Below, piece by piece: positions 1 to 8,891 of a DNA stretch of 44,778 nucleotides. Made by a program: the position numbers and the translations under genes. Where the stretch lies: contig CAZASB010000003.1 in the NCBI GenBank assembly GCA_964487655.1, positions 1 to 44,778 on the forward strand. The letters run 5' to 3'. This DNA comes from PWXP01 sp964487655 (GTDB taxonomy: Bacteria; Planctomycetota; Planctomycetia; Pirellulales; Thermoguttaceae). How positions within the stretch are numbered: position 1 is the first letter of the stretch; the number at the start of each line of letters is the position of its first letter. Below the pieces are notes generated by a model. That model saw only the letters and a list, made by a program, of their open reading frames with translations, did no database searches and was not told the DNA's origin.

Positions 1-462
1 TGCTCAAACAACTGGAACGCCGAATCCTAGAAACCAGCAGTTAAGCGGGTCATTGTTTCTGAAGAGGGGGTTACTGGCTGCGCGAGGCTGGTTTATTGGC
101 CTGATCGGTTGGAGAATCCCTTGGAAGACGCTTAAACACCACGAACTGGGGCATGTGGAAGGCCGAATTGCGATGCGAGTACGGTCGAGATACATGGACC
201 AGCAGGCTCCTTTATTGTACACTAGAGGAGAATGCTCGTTCGCAGGGGACCGCCCCCCGCCGTTTTTTATAGCTTGGCTCCCGCGAGCCAAGCGGGACAT
301 GCCAATGTCTGAATATCTCGGTGCCGCTCGGCTCGCGGCATCCGGGCTGGCCCGCGCTGTGAGAGCCAGGTGTTTGCCTGCAACGAGGGTCACGGCTGAA
401 CATCGCCGTCCGATAGTCGAATCTTTGCCGCAATTGTCACATTACCGAAGAGAGAGACCGTC
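1..462. other. Intergenic region upstream of sppA
   Basis: No open frame here has recognisable protein features. A perfect 9-bp inverted repeat with a 4-base loop (GCTTGGCTC/GAGCCAAGC, 272-293) is present. The T-run lies before the stem on the + strand, so it does not read as an intrinsic terminator in either direction. The purine-rich AGAGAGA at about 448-455 is the likely ribosome-binding site of sppA. Confidence 0.5.
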
Positions 463-2580
463 ATGTCGCTTCTTTCACACCGTACCATTTGTTTTAGGTT
501 CTGCCTATTCCTTGCAGCTACCCTGATGGTGGCTGCCGTCGTTCCGGTGTCGGCCGCGGAGAACAATGACAAACCTGCCGCAACCGAAAAGCAGGACGCG
601 CCCGCTCAAACCGATAAGGCAAAGCGGGACGCCCCCGATCAGCCCGATAAGGCAAAAAAGGACACACTCGATTCAGGTGCCGAAGCATCGAAGCCCGCCG
701 CCACGCGGCCGTCGCTCGGGCAGTTGAAGGAGCGTCTGGCGGAGCGGGTAAAGCAGCCTGCCGAAGACGCTAGCGACGTCGAGGAGACCAAAGAGCCCGA
801 GATGGCCAAGGATGACAAGGCGGCGCCGCAAGTCGAGAAGCCATCGCCCAAGGTAGCCCCGGCCAAGAAGGAGCCCAAGGAAGGGAAGAAGGCCGAGCCT
901 GCAAAGAAGACGCTCACCGTGGCCGACTTCACCTTACGAGGCGAGTATCCCGAGGGGCCCACGCAAGCCGGTCTGTTCGGCGAAATGCAGAGTTCGCTCG
1001 ACGAGGTTATCGGCCGGCTCGACGCGGCCGCCGAGGACGAAGCGGTGGCTGCCGTTATTCTTCGCATCGAGCAGTTGGCCATCGGTCGCGGCAAGCTCGA
1101 AGAGCTTCGCGCCGCGGTGGCTCGCGTCCGCAAGGCCGACAAGCCGGTCTGGGCCGTACTGACCAGTGCTGAACCTGCCGAGTACCTAGTGGCCTCGGCC
1201 TGCAATCGCATTGTCATGCCCGAAAGCGGCATGATCATGGTGCCCGGCGTTCGGGCCGAGATGACCTTTTACAAGGGCCTGTTCGATAAGCTGGGCATCC
1301 AGTTTCAGTTGCTGCAGATGGGCAAGTACAAGGGCGCGGCCGAGCCATATTCTCGCACCGAAATGAGCGAACCACTCCGCGAAAGCCTCAATGCCCTCAT
1401 CGACGACACCTATGAGTTGCTGGTCGAAACGGTCGCCGCCGACCGCAACCTGAAGGACTACGAGGTCAAAACCCTACTGGACGTCGGACTGTTCACGGCC
1501 AAGGCGGCCGTGCAAGCGAAACTGGTCGATGAACTTGTCTATGCGGACCAGATCGAGCAGCGACTCCAGCGCGAGCTGAAGGCTGACCAACTTAAGCTCG
1601 TTGCCAACTACCACAAGAAGAAGGTCGAAACCAACTTCTCCGGCCTTACCGGCATGATGAAGTTGTTCGAGATGATGATGGGTGGCAAGCCGGCAGAAGC
1701 CACCACGGCAGCGAAGAAGATAGCCGTTGTGTACGCGGTTGGGCCCATCATGGAGGGCAAGAACACGAGTGACCTGTTCGGTAGCCGGTCAATTGGCTCG
1801 ACCACGATGGTCGAAGCCCTGCGCGTCGCCGCCGAGGACGACAAGGTTGCCGCTATTGTCTTGCGCATCGATAGCCCTGGCGGATCGGCCATCGCCAGCG
1901 ATCTGATCTGGCGAGAGACCATCCGAATCGAGAAGCCGATCATTGCCAGCATGGGCGACGTGGCCGGTAGCGGCGGCTACTACATCGCCATGGGCGCCGA
2001 TGAGATATTCGCCGAGCCGAGCACGGTGACCGGTTCGATCGGCGTGGTGGGCGGCAAGCTGGTTCTCGACGGCCTGTACGATAAGATCGGCCTGACCACT
2101 GAGATTATCAGCCGCGGCAAGAATACGAGCCTGTTTTCTTCCGCCCAAGCTTTCACGCCCGAGCAGGAGAAGGCCCTGACGTCCACATTGCGAGAAACCT
2201 ACCACCAGTTCGTTGCCAAGGCCGCCAAGGGTCGGAAGATGGAAGTGAAGAAGCTCGACGAACTGGCCCAGGGCCGCCTGTACACCGGCCGCATGGCCGC
2301 AAAACTCGGCCTGATCGATCAGTTGGGCACCCTGGCCGACGCGGTTGCCGCCGCAAAGCAGGCGGCGGGTATCGAGACGGGGGAGAAGGTCGAGATTCTC
2401 ATGCTCCCACGTCCGAAGACCCTCTTCGAACAACTCTTCGAAGACCCTACCGCCATGAGCGACGTCCGCTCCCTCGTCCCGGAGCTAACCGCGCCGGTAC
2501 TTTCTCGCATCGCGCTGATCCGCCGCCTCTTTGCCGAGCCAGCCCTCGTCTGGATGCCATACGACATTCAGGTGAAGTAG
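463..2580 (+). CDS. sppA: Signal peptide peptidase SppA, long (67K) type
   Basis: A membrane-bound serine protease of family S49 that degrades signal peptides left after secretion. The 705-residue protein opens with a signal peptide or anchor (residues 1-32). A Lys/Ala/Pro/Glu-rich low-complexity linker follows to about residue 145, and then two tandem S49 domains. The N-terminal domain has the 'GKYKGAAEP' motif; by comparison with E. coli SppA, K290 is the catalytic lysine. The C-terminal domain has 'DSPGG' and 'GDVAGSGGYYIA', with S503 as the nucleophile. Both halves of the Ser/Lys dyad are present, so the enzyme should be active. The long charged linker after the membrane segment is unusual for the family. 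The ATG at 463 follows AGAGAGA by about 7 nt. The gene stands alone: the next intact gene is 870 bp away on the other strand. Confidence 0.93.
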   Translation: MSLLSHRTICFRFCLFLAATLMVAAVVPVSAAENNDKPAATEKQDAPAQTDKAKRDAPDQPDKAKKDTLDSGAEASKPAATRPSLGQLKERLAERVKQPAEDASDVEETKEPEMAKDDKAAPQVEKPSPKVAPAKKEPKEGKKAEPAKKTLTVADFTLRGEYPEGPTQAGLFGEMQSSLDEVIGRLDAAAEDEAVAAVILRIEQLAIGRGKLEELRAAVARVRKADKPVWAVLTSAEPAEYLVASACNRIVMPESGMIMVPGVRAEMTFYKGLFDKLGIQFQLLQMGKYKGAAEPYSRTEMSEPLRESLNALIDDTYELLVETVAADRNLKDYEVKTLLDVGLFTAKAAVQAKLVDELVYADQIEQRLQRELKADQLKLVANYHKKKVETNFSGLTGMMKLFEMMMGGKPAEATTAAKKIAVVYAVGPIMEGKNTSDLFGSRSIGSTTMVEALRVAAEDDKVAAIVLRIDSPGGSAIASDLIWRETIRIEKPIIASMGDVAGSGGYYIAMGADEIFAEPSTVTGSIGVVGGKLVLDGLYDKIGLTTEIISRGKNTSLFSSAQAFTPEQEKALTSTLRETYHQFVAKAAKGRKMEVKKLDELAQGRLYTGRMAAKLGLIDQLGTLADAVAAAKQAAGIETGEKVEILMLPRPKTLFEQLFEDPTAMSDVRSLVPELTAPVLSRIALIRRLFAEPALVWMPYDIQVK

Positions 2581-2701
2581 GTGTCAGGTGCTAGCGCGAG
2601 GCCAGATTTACGATATTTGCGTTTTATAGAAACGTCCATTGTGCTCCTTCGGGTGGACGAGCGTGGACGGACTGATCGTATCATCCGAGGTGATTTGCGA
2701 A

Positions 2702-3095
2702 TCACTCGACCGCAGTCAGGCTGTGAGTCTTGATCAGGCAGACGACCTCGACGTCCAGTTTAATATCTAATTCGATTGCGGCTGCTGATGTGACCTCAGC
2801 CCAGATAATTTGTCCGATGTCAATTGCCACGAACACCGCTTGATGATTACGTGCGATCCGACACACTCGACCACGAAGATGATTTCGGGCACTGACCCCA
2901 AAGACTTCCTGCCTGCTCAGGATCACGTCCGTGGGAGAGAACTGAACGAAAACCTGCAATTACCGAAAGCACCATCGTTTTTCCGGCTCCCGAAGGCCCG
3001 AAGAGACTATTGAATTGAAGGTCCAACTCGAAGCCAACGTCGAGGCAGAAGCCGTTCGCAAAGTAGTGGCAGCATTGGAACTCAAGCAGAGGCAT
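2702..3095 (-). pseudogene. modC: Molybdate ABC transporter ATPase (modC) remnant, internal deletion
   Basis: Two pieces of one ModC-like protein lie next to each other on the minus strand in different frames. The upstream piece (3095 to about 2960) begins MPLLEFQCCH and contains the Walker A motif GPSGAGKT followed by VLSVIAG, as at the start of ModC. The downstream piece (about 2959-2702) reads 'FVQFSPTDVILSRQ', 'SARNHLRGRV' and 'LIKTHSL', which is the C-terminal TOBE (molybdate-binding) region ending at a natural stop. The roughly 200 residues between them, including the signature motif, Walker B and H-loop, are missing, and the joint changes frame. No modA or modB is visible nearby. I infer that the gene is dead. 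Confidence 0.8.
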
Positions 3096-3450
3096 CGGTA
3101 GGCCACCTCCGTTCTAGCCACTCACTGGCGGCAAGTGCTCCGCAAGCGAGAAGCATTGACGTGTATTGGGAAGCGCATCCATTTCGGCTGGGTGTGGTGT
3201 TCACCGGTAGGGGGATGTGGCGGGTCGAACGGTCAAGATGCACCGCGCGTTCTGGCTTTTGGCCTCGCGCCGACCATTGCGTTGGGCCGATCAATGCCGC
3301 ATTGATGATCCCACTATTGAATACATGGAGCTATAAGTCAAGCGGGCTGTATACGGCAAGAACTTTTGGCGACTTGGGGGAACCAAGAAACAATTCCGAA
3401 GCGGGCCAACCGGCAAGCCCAAGGGAGAACCTTGGGTGACGTATCGGCGA
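3096..3450. other. Intergenic, no recognisable gene
   Basis: This 355-bp stretch lies between the modC remnant and the end of the FtsK-like ATPase. Short frames exist on both strands, but none shows a family motif, ribosome-binding site or consistent codon use. It could hold more eroded transporter or element sequence that I do not recognise. Confidence 0.4.
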
Positions 3451-6400
3451 CTATTGGGCTGACTTCTTCCTGGGCAAAGGGAGGATCGTGGCGCCCTGCC
3501 GTGCCTGGAACTGTTGCTTGAGCCAGTTGAGCCACTGCTGCGAGGGTGGGCTGTAAGGCCGGAACTTTTCGGATCGCCCCTGGCCTTCATCGTGGAGCAA
3601 CGCACGATGTTCGTTCAGTCGAGCCGCCGCGGGACTGTCGATCAGGGCGCTCGAATCAGACGCGTTCATGCGGAACAGCACGCGAAGCTCCACGTCGCGC
3701 AGAGCTTGGCGGTCTAGGGCCCGATTGAGCGCGTTGTAGCTATCGCACCAGATCAGCCCATGAATGCCCACTGCGGGGCCGCGCCGGAGCACCTCGGTAA
3801 GTTGCTGAGCAGGACTGGCCGGCTTCTCGGCGTCGAATCGGCTGAAGCCGAAATCGTCGTCGCCTTTGAGAAAGTCGCGGAAGCGGGCAAGGTGATACAC
3901 CAGGAAGTAAATGGATGGGGCGTTCTCGTCGTCCTCGGCCTCGCGACGCGCGCATTCGGCGAATAGTTCGCCCATCGGCCCCACGGCTTTGTTTGGTGAA
4001 ACCCGTCGAACCTCGTGTGGTAGTACGTCAGCCAATCGCTGCCACGCGTCCGCTTGCGGCGCGTCCGGGCGAGTGCCGTCGAACACGTAGAACCGTGCCT
4101 CGGAATCATGCTGGGCCGAAAGACTGACCAAGGCCGAGACCAAGACTCCCAACGCCGCTTGCTCGTCCTGGCCGACTACCATCAAGTTGCTGCCGCCCTG
4201 TCGCACGAACGTGGCCGCCGTGGGCCCCTTGATGGCCACCGGCGCGCCCAGCCAGGCGTGGGCAACGGGCGATGCGGCGGGCGGCCCCTCGGCGTGCAGC
4301 AAATCGGCCAGCAACGGGTTGCCCGCCAGGTCGGCTGGTGTGTTGCCCTCGAATACGATTGGCGGCTCGTGGGATTGACCTCGACTCTCGGCCAATCGGC
4401 ATAGCTCGCCGAGCAACTGGTCGCGATCCTTGTCCGGAAGCCAAGCCACCTGGAATGGATGATTCCCCTCGAACAGCCCGTTCGCGTCATTGTAGATGGC
4501 CTCGCCCGGCCGGGTGAGCAGGCGTGCCGCCGTATTGTCCTCGCTCAGAATGAGGTGTGAGTCGGCCTCGCTGCACTGCAGGGCAATGCGCACGGCCATT
4601 TGACCAATCGTGCTGCGTGCGAGAGAATAGGCGCCCGAAAGCGTCTGCGATCCCAGCAGGACATGGATGCCGAACGCACGCCCCTGCCGAACGAGCCGGT
4701 CCAGGTACAGCCCGGCCTCCTGGGCTAGCCGATCGTCTTCGACAAACAACTCCTGAAACTCATCAACGATCAATAGGATGCGTGGCAGGCTTTCCTCGGG
4801 CACGGCATTCCGGAAGCCGCGAATATCCTGTACGCGCAGTTCCCGGAAGCGGTCGCCGCGGCGGCGCAGCTCGTCGTCCAGTCGAACCAGAACGCTCAGG
4901 CCAAACTCCCGCTCGCTTTCAATGGCCACAACCCGGGCATGAGGAAGCTTTCCGTCCGCATAGGCTTTGAACTCCACGCCCTTCTTGAAGTCGATCAAGT
5001 ACAGTTCGACTTCCTCGGGCGAGTAACGCAACGCAGTGTTTGTGATGAGCGCGTGCAGCAGGGTCGACTTCCCCGACCCGCTCTTTCCGGAAATGAGCAC
5101 ATGTTGCGAGGTGCCTTTTCCCAATCGCAAGTATTGCAGTCGCGTGGCTCCGGCGCGTCCCAGCGGGATGTCGATGCCTGCCCGACTGTCGGCCGTCCAT
5201 CGCTCCGCGGAATCCGGGGCAACGGTCGTGAAGGGCACCTCAACTCGACCGGCATCTTCCACGCGTTCGCCCACGGCGCGTACAATGGACGTGAACCGTT
5301 CCGGGGGCGGCGGTGGCGGGAACTCGATTGGCAGTTCGCCGTACTCGGCGTGCTCTCGCGTGAATCGGTCGTTGCGATAGGTCAGCCACGCGGCATGGGG
5401 CAGCAGGTCCGCCCACTGGAAGCCGCGAGGAAGCGGCAGGCTCCGATCCACGCTCAGTAGGGTAAAGACGCCGCAACGGGCCCCGCTGGTAACGATGCTC
5501 TTCAGTCGCGCAGCCGCTGATTCCGAAAACCCAACTGGGAAATCAGCTACGACCAGCAACTGGTACGGTTCCGCCATCTCGCCGGCGAACGCATTGTATT
5601 TTTCAATGGTAGCGAACGTATTGCGAAGGTACACCTGCAATACGTTCTCCATGTGCGCCGTCAGGTCGGCCAACCGCTGCTCAATGTGCGACTTGTCGGT
5701 CCAGATTCGACTGGCCACGAGTTTCTCGTCGAAGTCGGCCAGGTGCATGAACGCGGCGAAGTTTTCGCCCAGCCCGACCGGGTCGATGATGGTCATTCGC
5801 AGCTTGCCGGGCGGCAGGGCGGTGAGCATGCGCAACAGGATTGACTGCATCATTTCGAACTGGGCGGCACACCGGCCTTCGGCGGTATCGAGCACAAGCA
5901 GCGACTGCCGCGGAAACGGCAATAGGGTTGGAAAAGCGAATTCAGCCCGGCGGACTCGCAGTCGCTCATCGGTTGGCAAGCCGCCCTCCATGTCCGCCAG
6001 TCGCACGGTACTGCGGCCGATGCGGACGACCGGCGGGATATCGCGAGATTCGGCCCACTGCTGCCAGTCGGACCCGTTCCAGTCGGGGAATCTCGCGTCG
6101 CACCAGCGATTGCAATCGTCGATGGCGGCCTCGAAACGCTGTACTCCGGAGAACCAGCAGTCGGTCAGTTTGCTCCATTCACGCTGGTACTGCTGATCGA
6201 GTTGGAGCATGGCGACGGCATGCTCGCGCTCGGCGCGCTCGGAAGCCTCGCGGTAGTTGCGGTGGATTTCGGCCATGCGTTCGGAATAGCGGGCCTCGGC
6301 AGCCTCCAGGCACCGGTCGCGCGAGACGGCTAGTTGCGACATCTGCTCGGCGTGGGCCGAGTCCAGCTCGGCAAGCGTGGCGTCTCGGTTGAGATGGTGC

Positions 6401-7446
6401 TTTGCCAGGGTCTGCTTGAACGCGGCATCGGCGACGGCGACCTGTTCCGCCTGTCTGGCGCTGATGGTCGATATGGTGTGCTCGTACCTCGCTTGCACAG
6501 CCGCTCGCGCCGCGGGGATGGTCGATTCGATCTGGGAGAGCGTTCGCCGCAGTGGGGCGTGCGTTACCTCGCACATGCCGCGAGCGACGCGGTAGAGCCA
6601 CACAATGCTAACGCCGAACGTTGCGCAGGCCGCGGCGACCGCGGCAATAATCCATTGCCACCCGCTGGGGCCTGCAAGGATCGCCACCGGTACAACCAGA
6701 ACCAAGGACATGAGTAGGAACAGTCCAAAGGGCCGAGCCCCCTGGAACAGTTGCGGCAACGACAGGGCGGCCAGCCTCTGGTACTGGCGTTGCGACTCTT
6801 GAAGCAGTTCACCCAGTTGCCGGTCCGGCGCAACATCTGTTGGCGCGGACTTCGGTTCGTTGGCGTCGGGCCGATCTTCCAGTCGGGCGTCTCCCTGTTC
6901 GGAAGGTAAAGTCGCGGGCGGGATCTCATGCCGCTGTCGGTATCGCCTCAGCACAAGCTTCGTGTATCTGTAAACGGCCGCGGCCTGCTCAGCCTGGGAC
7001 GCGACGCGAGCGTTCGCCTCGCGTAGTTCGATGGTGGCCGCGTTTTTGACGGCCTCGGCCACCGTATAAGCCTCCCAATGTTTCTCGCGCGACGACTCGC
7101 GCATGGCGTCTTCCTCGCCCTTCGCGCCCGCGACGATCTCCAAACGACTCGCCTGATACGCCTTCTCCGTCTTCCGTGATTCGGCGTCGAATTGCTGAAT
7201 GACCCGTCGTCGCCCGGCCGCGTACTCTACCTCGGCGGCCGAACTGTCCGATTCGTACTGTTCGGTAATCGACTCGATGGCTTTGGCCCGCGTCTTCTGC
7301 GTTGCGTCCTTGGCGTCCTCGAAGTCGACAACGATTTCCGCCTCGGCCGGCGCACGCTGCCGCACCACCCGGCACAGCTCGGCAAGCTGCTCGTTAAGAT
7401 CGTCGAAGTTGGGGGGCAGAGTCATGAAAGTCTCGCGATTAGCCAT
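3451..7446 (-). CDS. FtsK/SpoIIIE-type membrane ATPase, EccC/EssC-like
   Basis: A 1331-residue protein and the probable motor of a type VII-like secretion locus. Residues 1-230 are Ala/Glu/Arg-rich and look coiled-coil. Two membrane helices lie at about 240-258 and 261-282, and another coiled coil at about 290-420. A degenerate ATPase module ('LLVLDTAEGRCAAQ', no P-loop) precedes the intact FtsK domain, which has Walker A GKSGSGKS (787-794) and Walker B LLIVDEF (D895, E896). A further degenerate module ('VVGQDEQAALGV', about 1100 on) follows. This order (two TM, then several FtsK modules with one or more degenerate) resembles EccC/EssC, but the long N-terminal coiled coil replaces the FHA domains of EssC. 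The frame is open upstream to 7530. I start at MANRETF because the 28 residues before it look non-coding; a purine-rich GGGAAGG lies about 11 nt upstream of that start. WXG100-like genes lie upstream on the same strand. Confidence 0.85.
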   Translation of the reverse strand: MANRETFMTLPPNFDDLNEQLAELCRVVRQRAPAEAEIVVDFEDAKDATQKTRAKAIESITEQYESDSSAAEVEYAAGRRRVIQQFDAESRKTEKAYQASRLEIVAGAKGEEDAMRESSREKHWEAYTVAEAVKNAATIELREANARVASQAEQAAAVYRYTKLVLRRYRQRHEIPPATLPSEQGDARLEDRPDANEPKSAPTDVAPDRQLGELLQESQRQYQRLAALSLPQLFQGARPFGLFLLMSLVLVVPVAILAGPSGWQWIIAAVAAACATFGVSIVWLYRVARGMCEVTHAPLRRTLSQIESTIPAARAAVQARYEHTISTISARQAEQVAVADAAFKQTLAKHHLNRDATLAELDSAHAEQMSQLAVSRDRCLEAAEARYSERMAEIHRNYREASERAEREHAVAMLQLDQQYQREWSKLTDCWFSGVQRFEAAIDDCNRWCDARFPDWNGSDWQQWAESRDIPPVVRIGRSTVRLADMEGGLPTDERLRVRRAEFAFPTLLPFPRQSLLVLDTAEGRCAAQFEMMQSILLRMLTALPPGKLRMTIIDPVGLGENFAAFMHLADFDEKLVASRIWTDKSHIEQRLADLTAHMENVLQVYLRNTFATIEKYNAFAGEMAEPYQLLVVADFPVGFSESAAARLKSIVTSGARCGVFTLLSVDRSLPLPRGFQWADLLPHAAWLTYRNDRFTREHAEYGELPIEFPPPPPPERFTSIVRAVGERVEDAGRVEVPFTTVAPDSAERWTADSRAGIDIPLGRAGATRLQYLRLGKGTSQHVLISGKSGSGKSTLLHALITNTALRYSPEEVELYLIDFKKGVEFKAYADGKLPHARVVAIESEREFGLSVLVRLDDELRRRGDRFRELRVQDIRGFRNAVPEESLPRILLIVDEFQELFVEDDRLAQEAGLYLDRLVRQGRAFGIHVLLGSQTLSGAYSLARSTIGQMAVRIALQCSEADSHLILSEDNTAARLLTRPGEAIYNDANGLFEGNHPFQVAWLPDKDRDQLLGELCRLAESRGQSHEPPIVFEGNTPADLAGNPLLADLLHAEGPPAASPVAHAWLGAPVAIKGPTAATFVRQGGSNLMVVGQDEQAALGVLVSALVSLSAQHDSEARFYVFDGTRPDAPQADAWQRLADVLPHEVRRVSPNKAVGPMGELFAECARREAEDDENAPSIYFLVYHLARFRDFLKGDDDFGFSRFDAEKPASPAQQLTEVLRRGPAVGIHGLIWCDSYNALNRALDRQALRDVELRVLFRMNASDSSALIDSPAAARLNEHRALLHDEGQGRSEKFRPYSPPSQQWLNWLKQQFQARQGATILPLPRKKSAQ

Positions 7447-7721
7447 TATCAAGCGTACCTTCCCGCTGGGGCTCCTGTCAATAATGGCCCATGCGTCAAG
7501 AGGCCGCCAGCCGGCCGTCCGGTATCCCAACGGACTTGCGACATGTATGGAACACCGAAAGCATCATCTTCGCTGCTTTGCATAAATCCGCTACAATCGG
7601 CCCTGCGAGATCAATCTGGACAAGCGGTTGCTATTGCCAGGGGCAGATCGTCGATCAATCCATGCGGGCCTTACTCGACGTTAAATAACTGGCTGCTTTG
7701 GGCGGGCTACGGCTATGGGCA

Positions 7722-7964
7722 TCAGTCTTCCCCGCGGTCTCTATCGGCGAGCGCGACATGGGCGCGGACGAAAAGTTCGTCCATGCGACGAATGGCGTCG
7801 AGCGCGCGGCGCATGCGGGGTTCCACAGGGTCGAGGTGTTGGGAGCAGAACCCCTGCGAGGTCCGATCGGTCCAGTGCTCCGCGACGTCGCCCCACGCCC
7901 GCTGGAGATTCTCATAGGCCTCTTCCAGGCGGGCGGCGCCGCCAGCGATATCCCATGCCTTCAT
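7722..7964 (-). CDS. WXG100-like small helical protein (80 aa)
   Basis: An 80-residue protein that reads as a helix-turn-helix hairpin, with W31-T-D33 at the turn ('HWTDRTSQGF') where WXG100 proteins have W-x-G. The downstream helix is 'MRRALDAIRRMDELF'. Its ATG overlaps the stop of the preceding gene (ATGA, 7961-7964). A strong AAGGAGGA lies 6-7 nt upstream, so translational coupling is likely. There is no signal peptide, as expected for a type VII substrate or chaperone-like partner. Its size, motif and position next to an EccC-like ATPase point to a WXG100-family protein. The family call is by motif only. A 275-bp gap separates it from the ATPase gene. Confidence 0.7.
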   Translation of the reverse strand: MKAWDIAGGAARLEEAYENLQRAWGDVAEHWTDRTSQGFCSQHLDPVEPRMRRALDAIRRMDELFVRAHVALADRDRGED

Positions 7965-8587
7965 GCCGGTTCCTCCTTGGAATCGGGTGCGGCCTCGATG
8001 GACGGCAATTCGGCGGGAGAATCGGCCGGCGGTGCCGTGTCACCAGCTTTCGCCGTGCTGTCAGGCGGCAAGGCGTCCAGAGCTGGCAGCCGATCCGCCA
8101 CTGGCGCGACGGCCACGTACTCTTGCAAGGTAGTCCGCAATCGTCTCAATGTGGCCACCGCGCGGTCGGCCTCGGTTTCAAGCCAGCGGGCAAGCTGGCT
8201 CACGCCGCCTTCGTACTCGAAGATTCCCTGATCGACCACGCGGGACCAATGCTTGACCGTCTCCGTCTTCTCGCGGCAGAACTCCATCCGCCGGCGGGCA
8301 CGCTCCCATTCGCGCTTCTCGTCAACGCAATCCGGCCGGTAGTCGTCCATGCGTCGAAACGTCTGGGCTCGCTGCAAATTGAGCTTGGCCTCATGGGCCT
8401 TCTGCTCGGCTCGCCCGATCTGGGCCCGCCAGTATTCCCGGCGTTCCTGCTTCGTCCAGGCGGAGGCCGCGCGGGCGTTCATCTCGACGCTCTCCATGGC
8501 CCGCAGCGCTTCGTCCTGAAACAGACGCAGGGCCGCGGCGAACGAATCCAATGCGTCGAGCGACGTAACCTTGGCCCCTCCGCCCAT
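7961..8587 (-). CDS. Coiled-coil protein of the WXG/FtsK locus (208 aa)
   Basis: A 208-residue protein of no family I can name. Residues 1-160 are strongly helical and charged, with heptad-like segments ('RAQIGRAEQKAHEAKLNLQR', then 'EWERARRRMEF'). Residues 165-208 are a Pro/Ala/Ser/Glu-rich tail. It has no signal peptide or membrane helix. The ATG at 8587 has AGGG about 6 nt upstream; the frame is open further upstream, but that part overlaps the previous gene. It lies 31 bp after the first WXG100-like gene and overlaps the second by 4 bp, so the three form one transcription unit. Its place between two WXG100-like genes suggests a secreted partner, a chaperone or a structural component, but nothing in the sequence decides between these. 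Confidence 0.75.
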   Translation of the reverse strand: MGGGAKVTSLDALDSFAAALRLFQDEALRAMESVEMNARAASAWTKQERREYWRAQIGRAEQKAHEAKLNLQRAQTFRRMDDYRPDCVDEKREWERARRRMEFCREKTETVKHWSRVVDQGIFEYEGGVSQLARWLETEADRAVATLRRLRTTLQEYVAVAPVADRLPALDALPPDSTAKAGDTAPPADSPAELPSIEAAPDSKEEPA

Positions 8588-8618
8588 GGTACACCCTGCC
8601 TTTGTTGAATGGTTCGGC

Positions 8619-8891
8619 CTACCGCTGTTGCAAGTAGTCCTCAATGAGTTCCGCCTTGCGTAGGAGATAAGGGATGTGGTGCTCGGTCACCTCGGTGAAG
8701 CGGCTGATGATCTTCAGATGGTGCTCAAGCTCCTCGGCGAACTTCTGGTGCTCCTGGTCGCGCCACGTCTTACCGAGAGCTGCCAGTTCGGCGCCCATGA
8801 CCGTGAGTCGATCCTGGACGTCGGCATTGAATGTTTTAAGCGTTCGAGCGAATCGCCGGAGATCGCCCGGATCGACAATGGCTTGCGCCAT
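8619..8891 (-). CDS. WXG100-like small helical protein (90 aa)
   Basis: A 90-residue all-helical protein with W43-R-D45 in the centre ('TWRDQEHQKFAEEL'). This is the position of the W-x-G turn in ESAT-6-type proteins (W43 in many), with Asp replacing Gly. The helix before the turn is 'ADVQDRLTVMGAELAALG' and the one after it 'FAEELEHHLKIISRF'. The usual C-terminal YxxxD/E export signal is not present exactly; Y75-L-L-R-K is the nearest match. The start at 8891 has GGAGGGG 4-8 nt upstream, far better than any earlier ATG in the frame, and the sequence before it is not protein-like. It is the first gene of the four-gene cluster that ends in the FtsK-like ATPase. Confidence 0.75.
   Translation of the reverse strand: MAQAIVDPGDLRRFARTLKTFNADVQDRLTVMGAELAALGKTWRDQEHQKFAEELEHHLKIISRFTEVTEHHIPYLLRKAELIEDYLQQR

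Noticed and set aside
272..293. Perfect 9-bp hairpin as an intrinsic terminator
   Set aside because: The T-run precedes the stem on the + strand and there is no U-tract after it on either strand; kept only as an inverted repeat.
229..316. Small ORF of 26 codons with GAGGAG just before an ATG near 232
   Set aside because: The Shine-Dalgarno-like sequence is only 1-2 nt from the ATG and the peptide has no feature; coding is unlikely.
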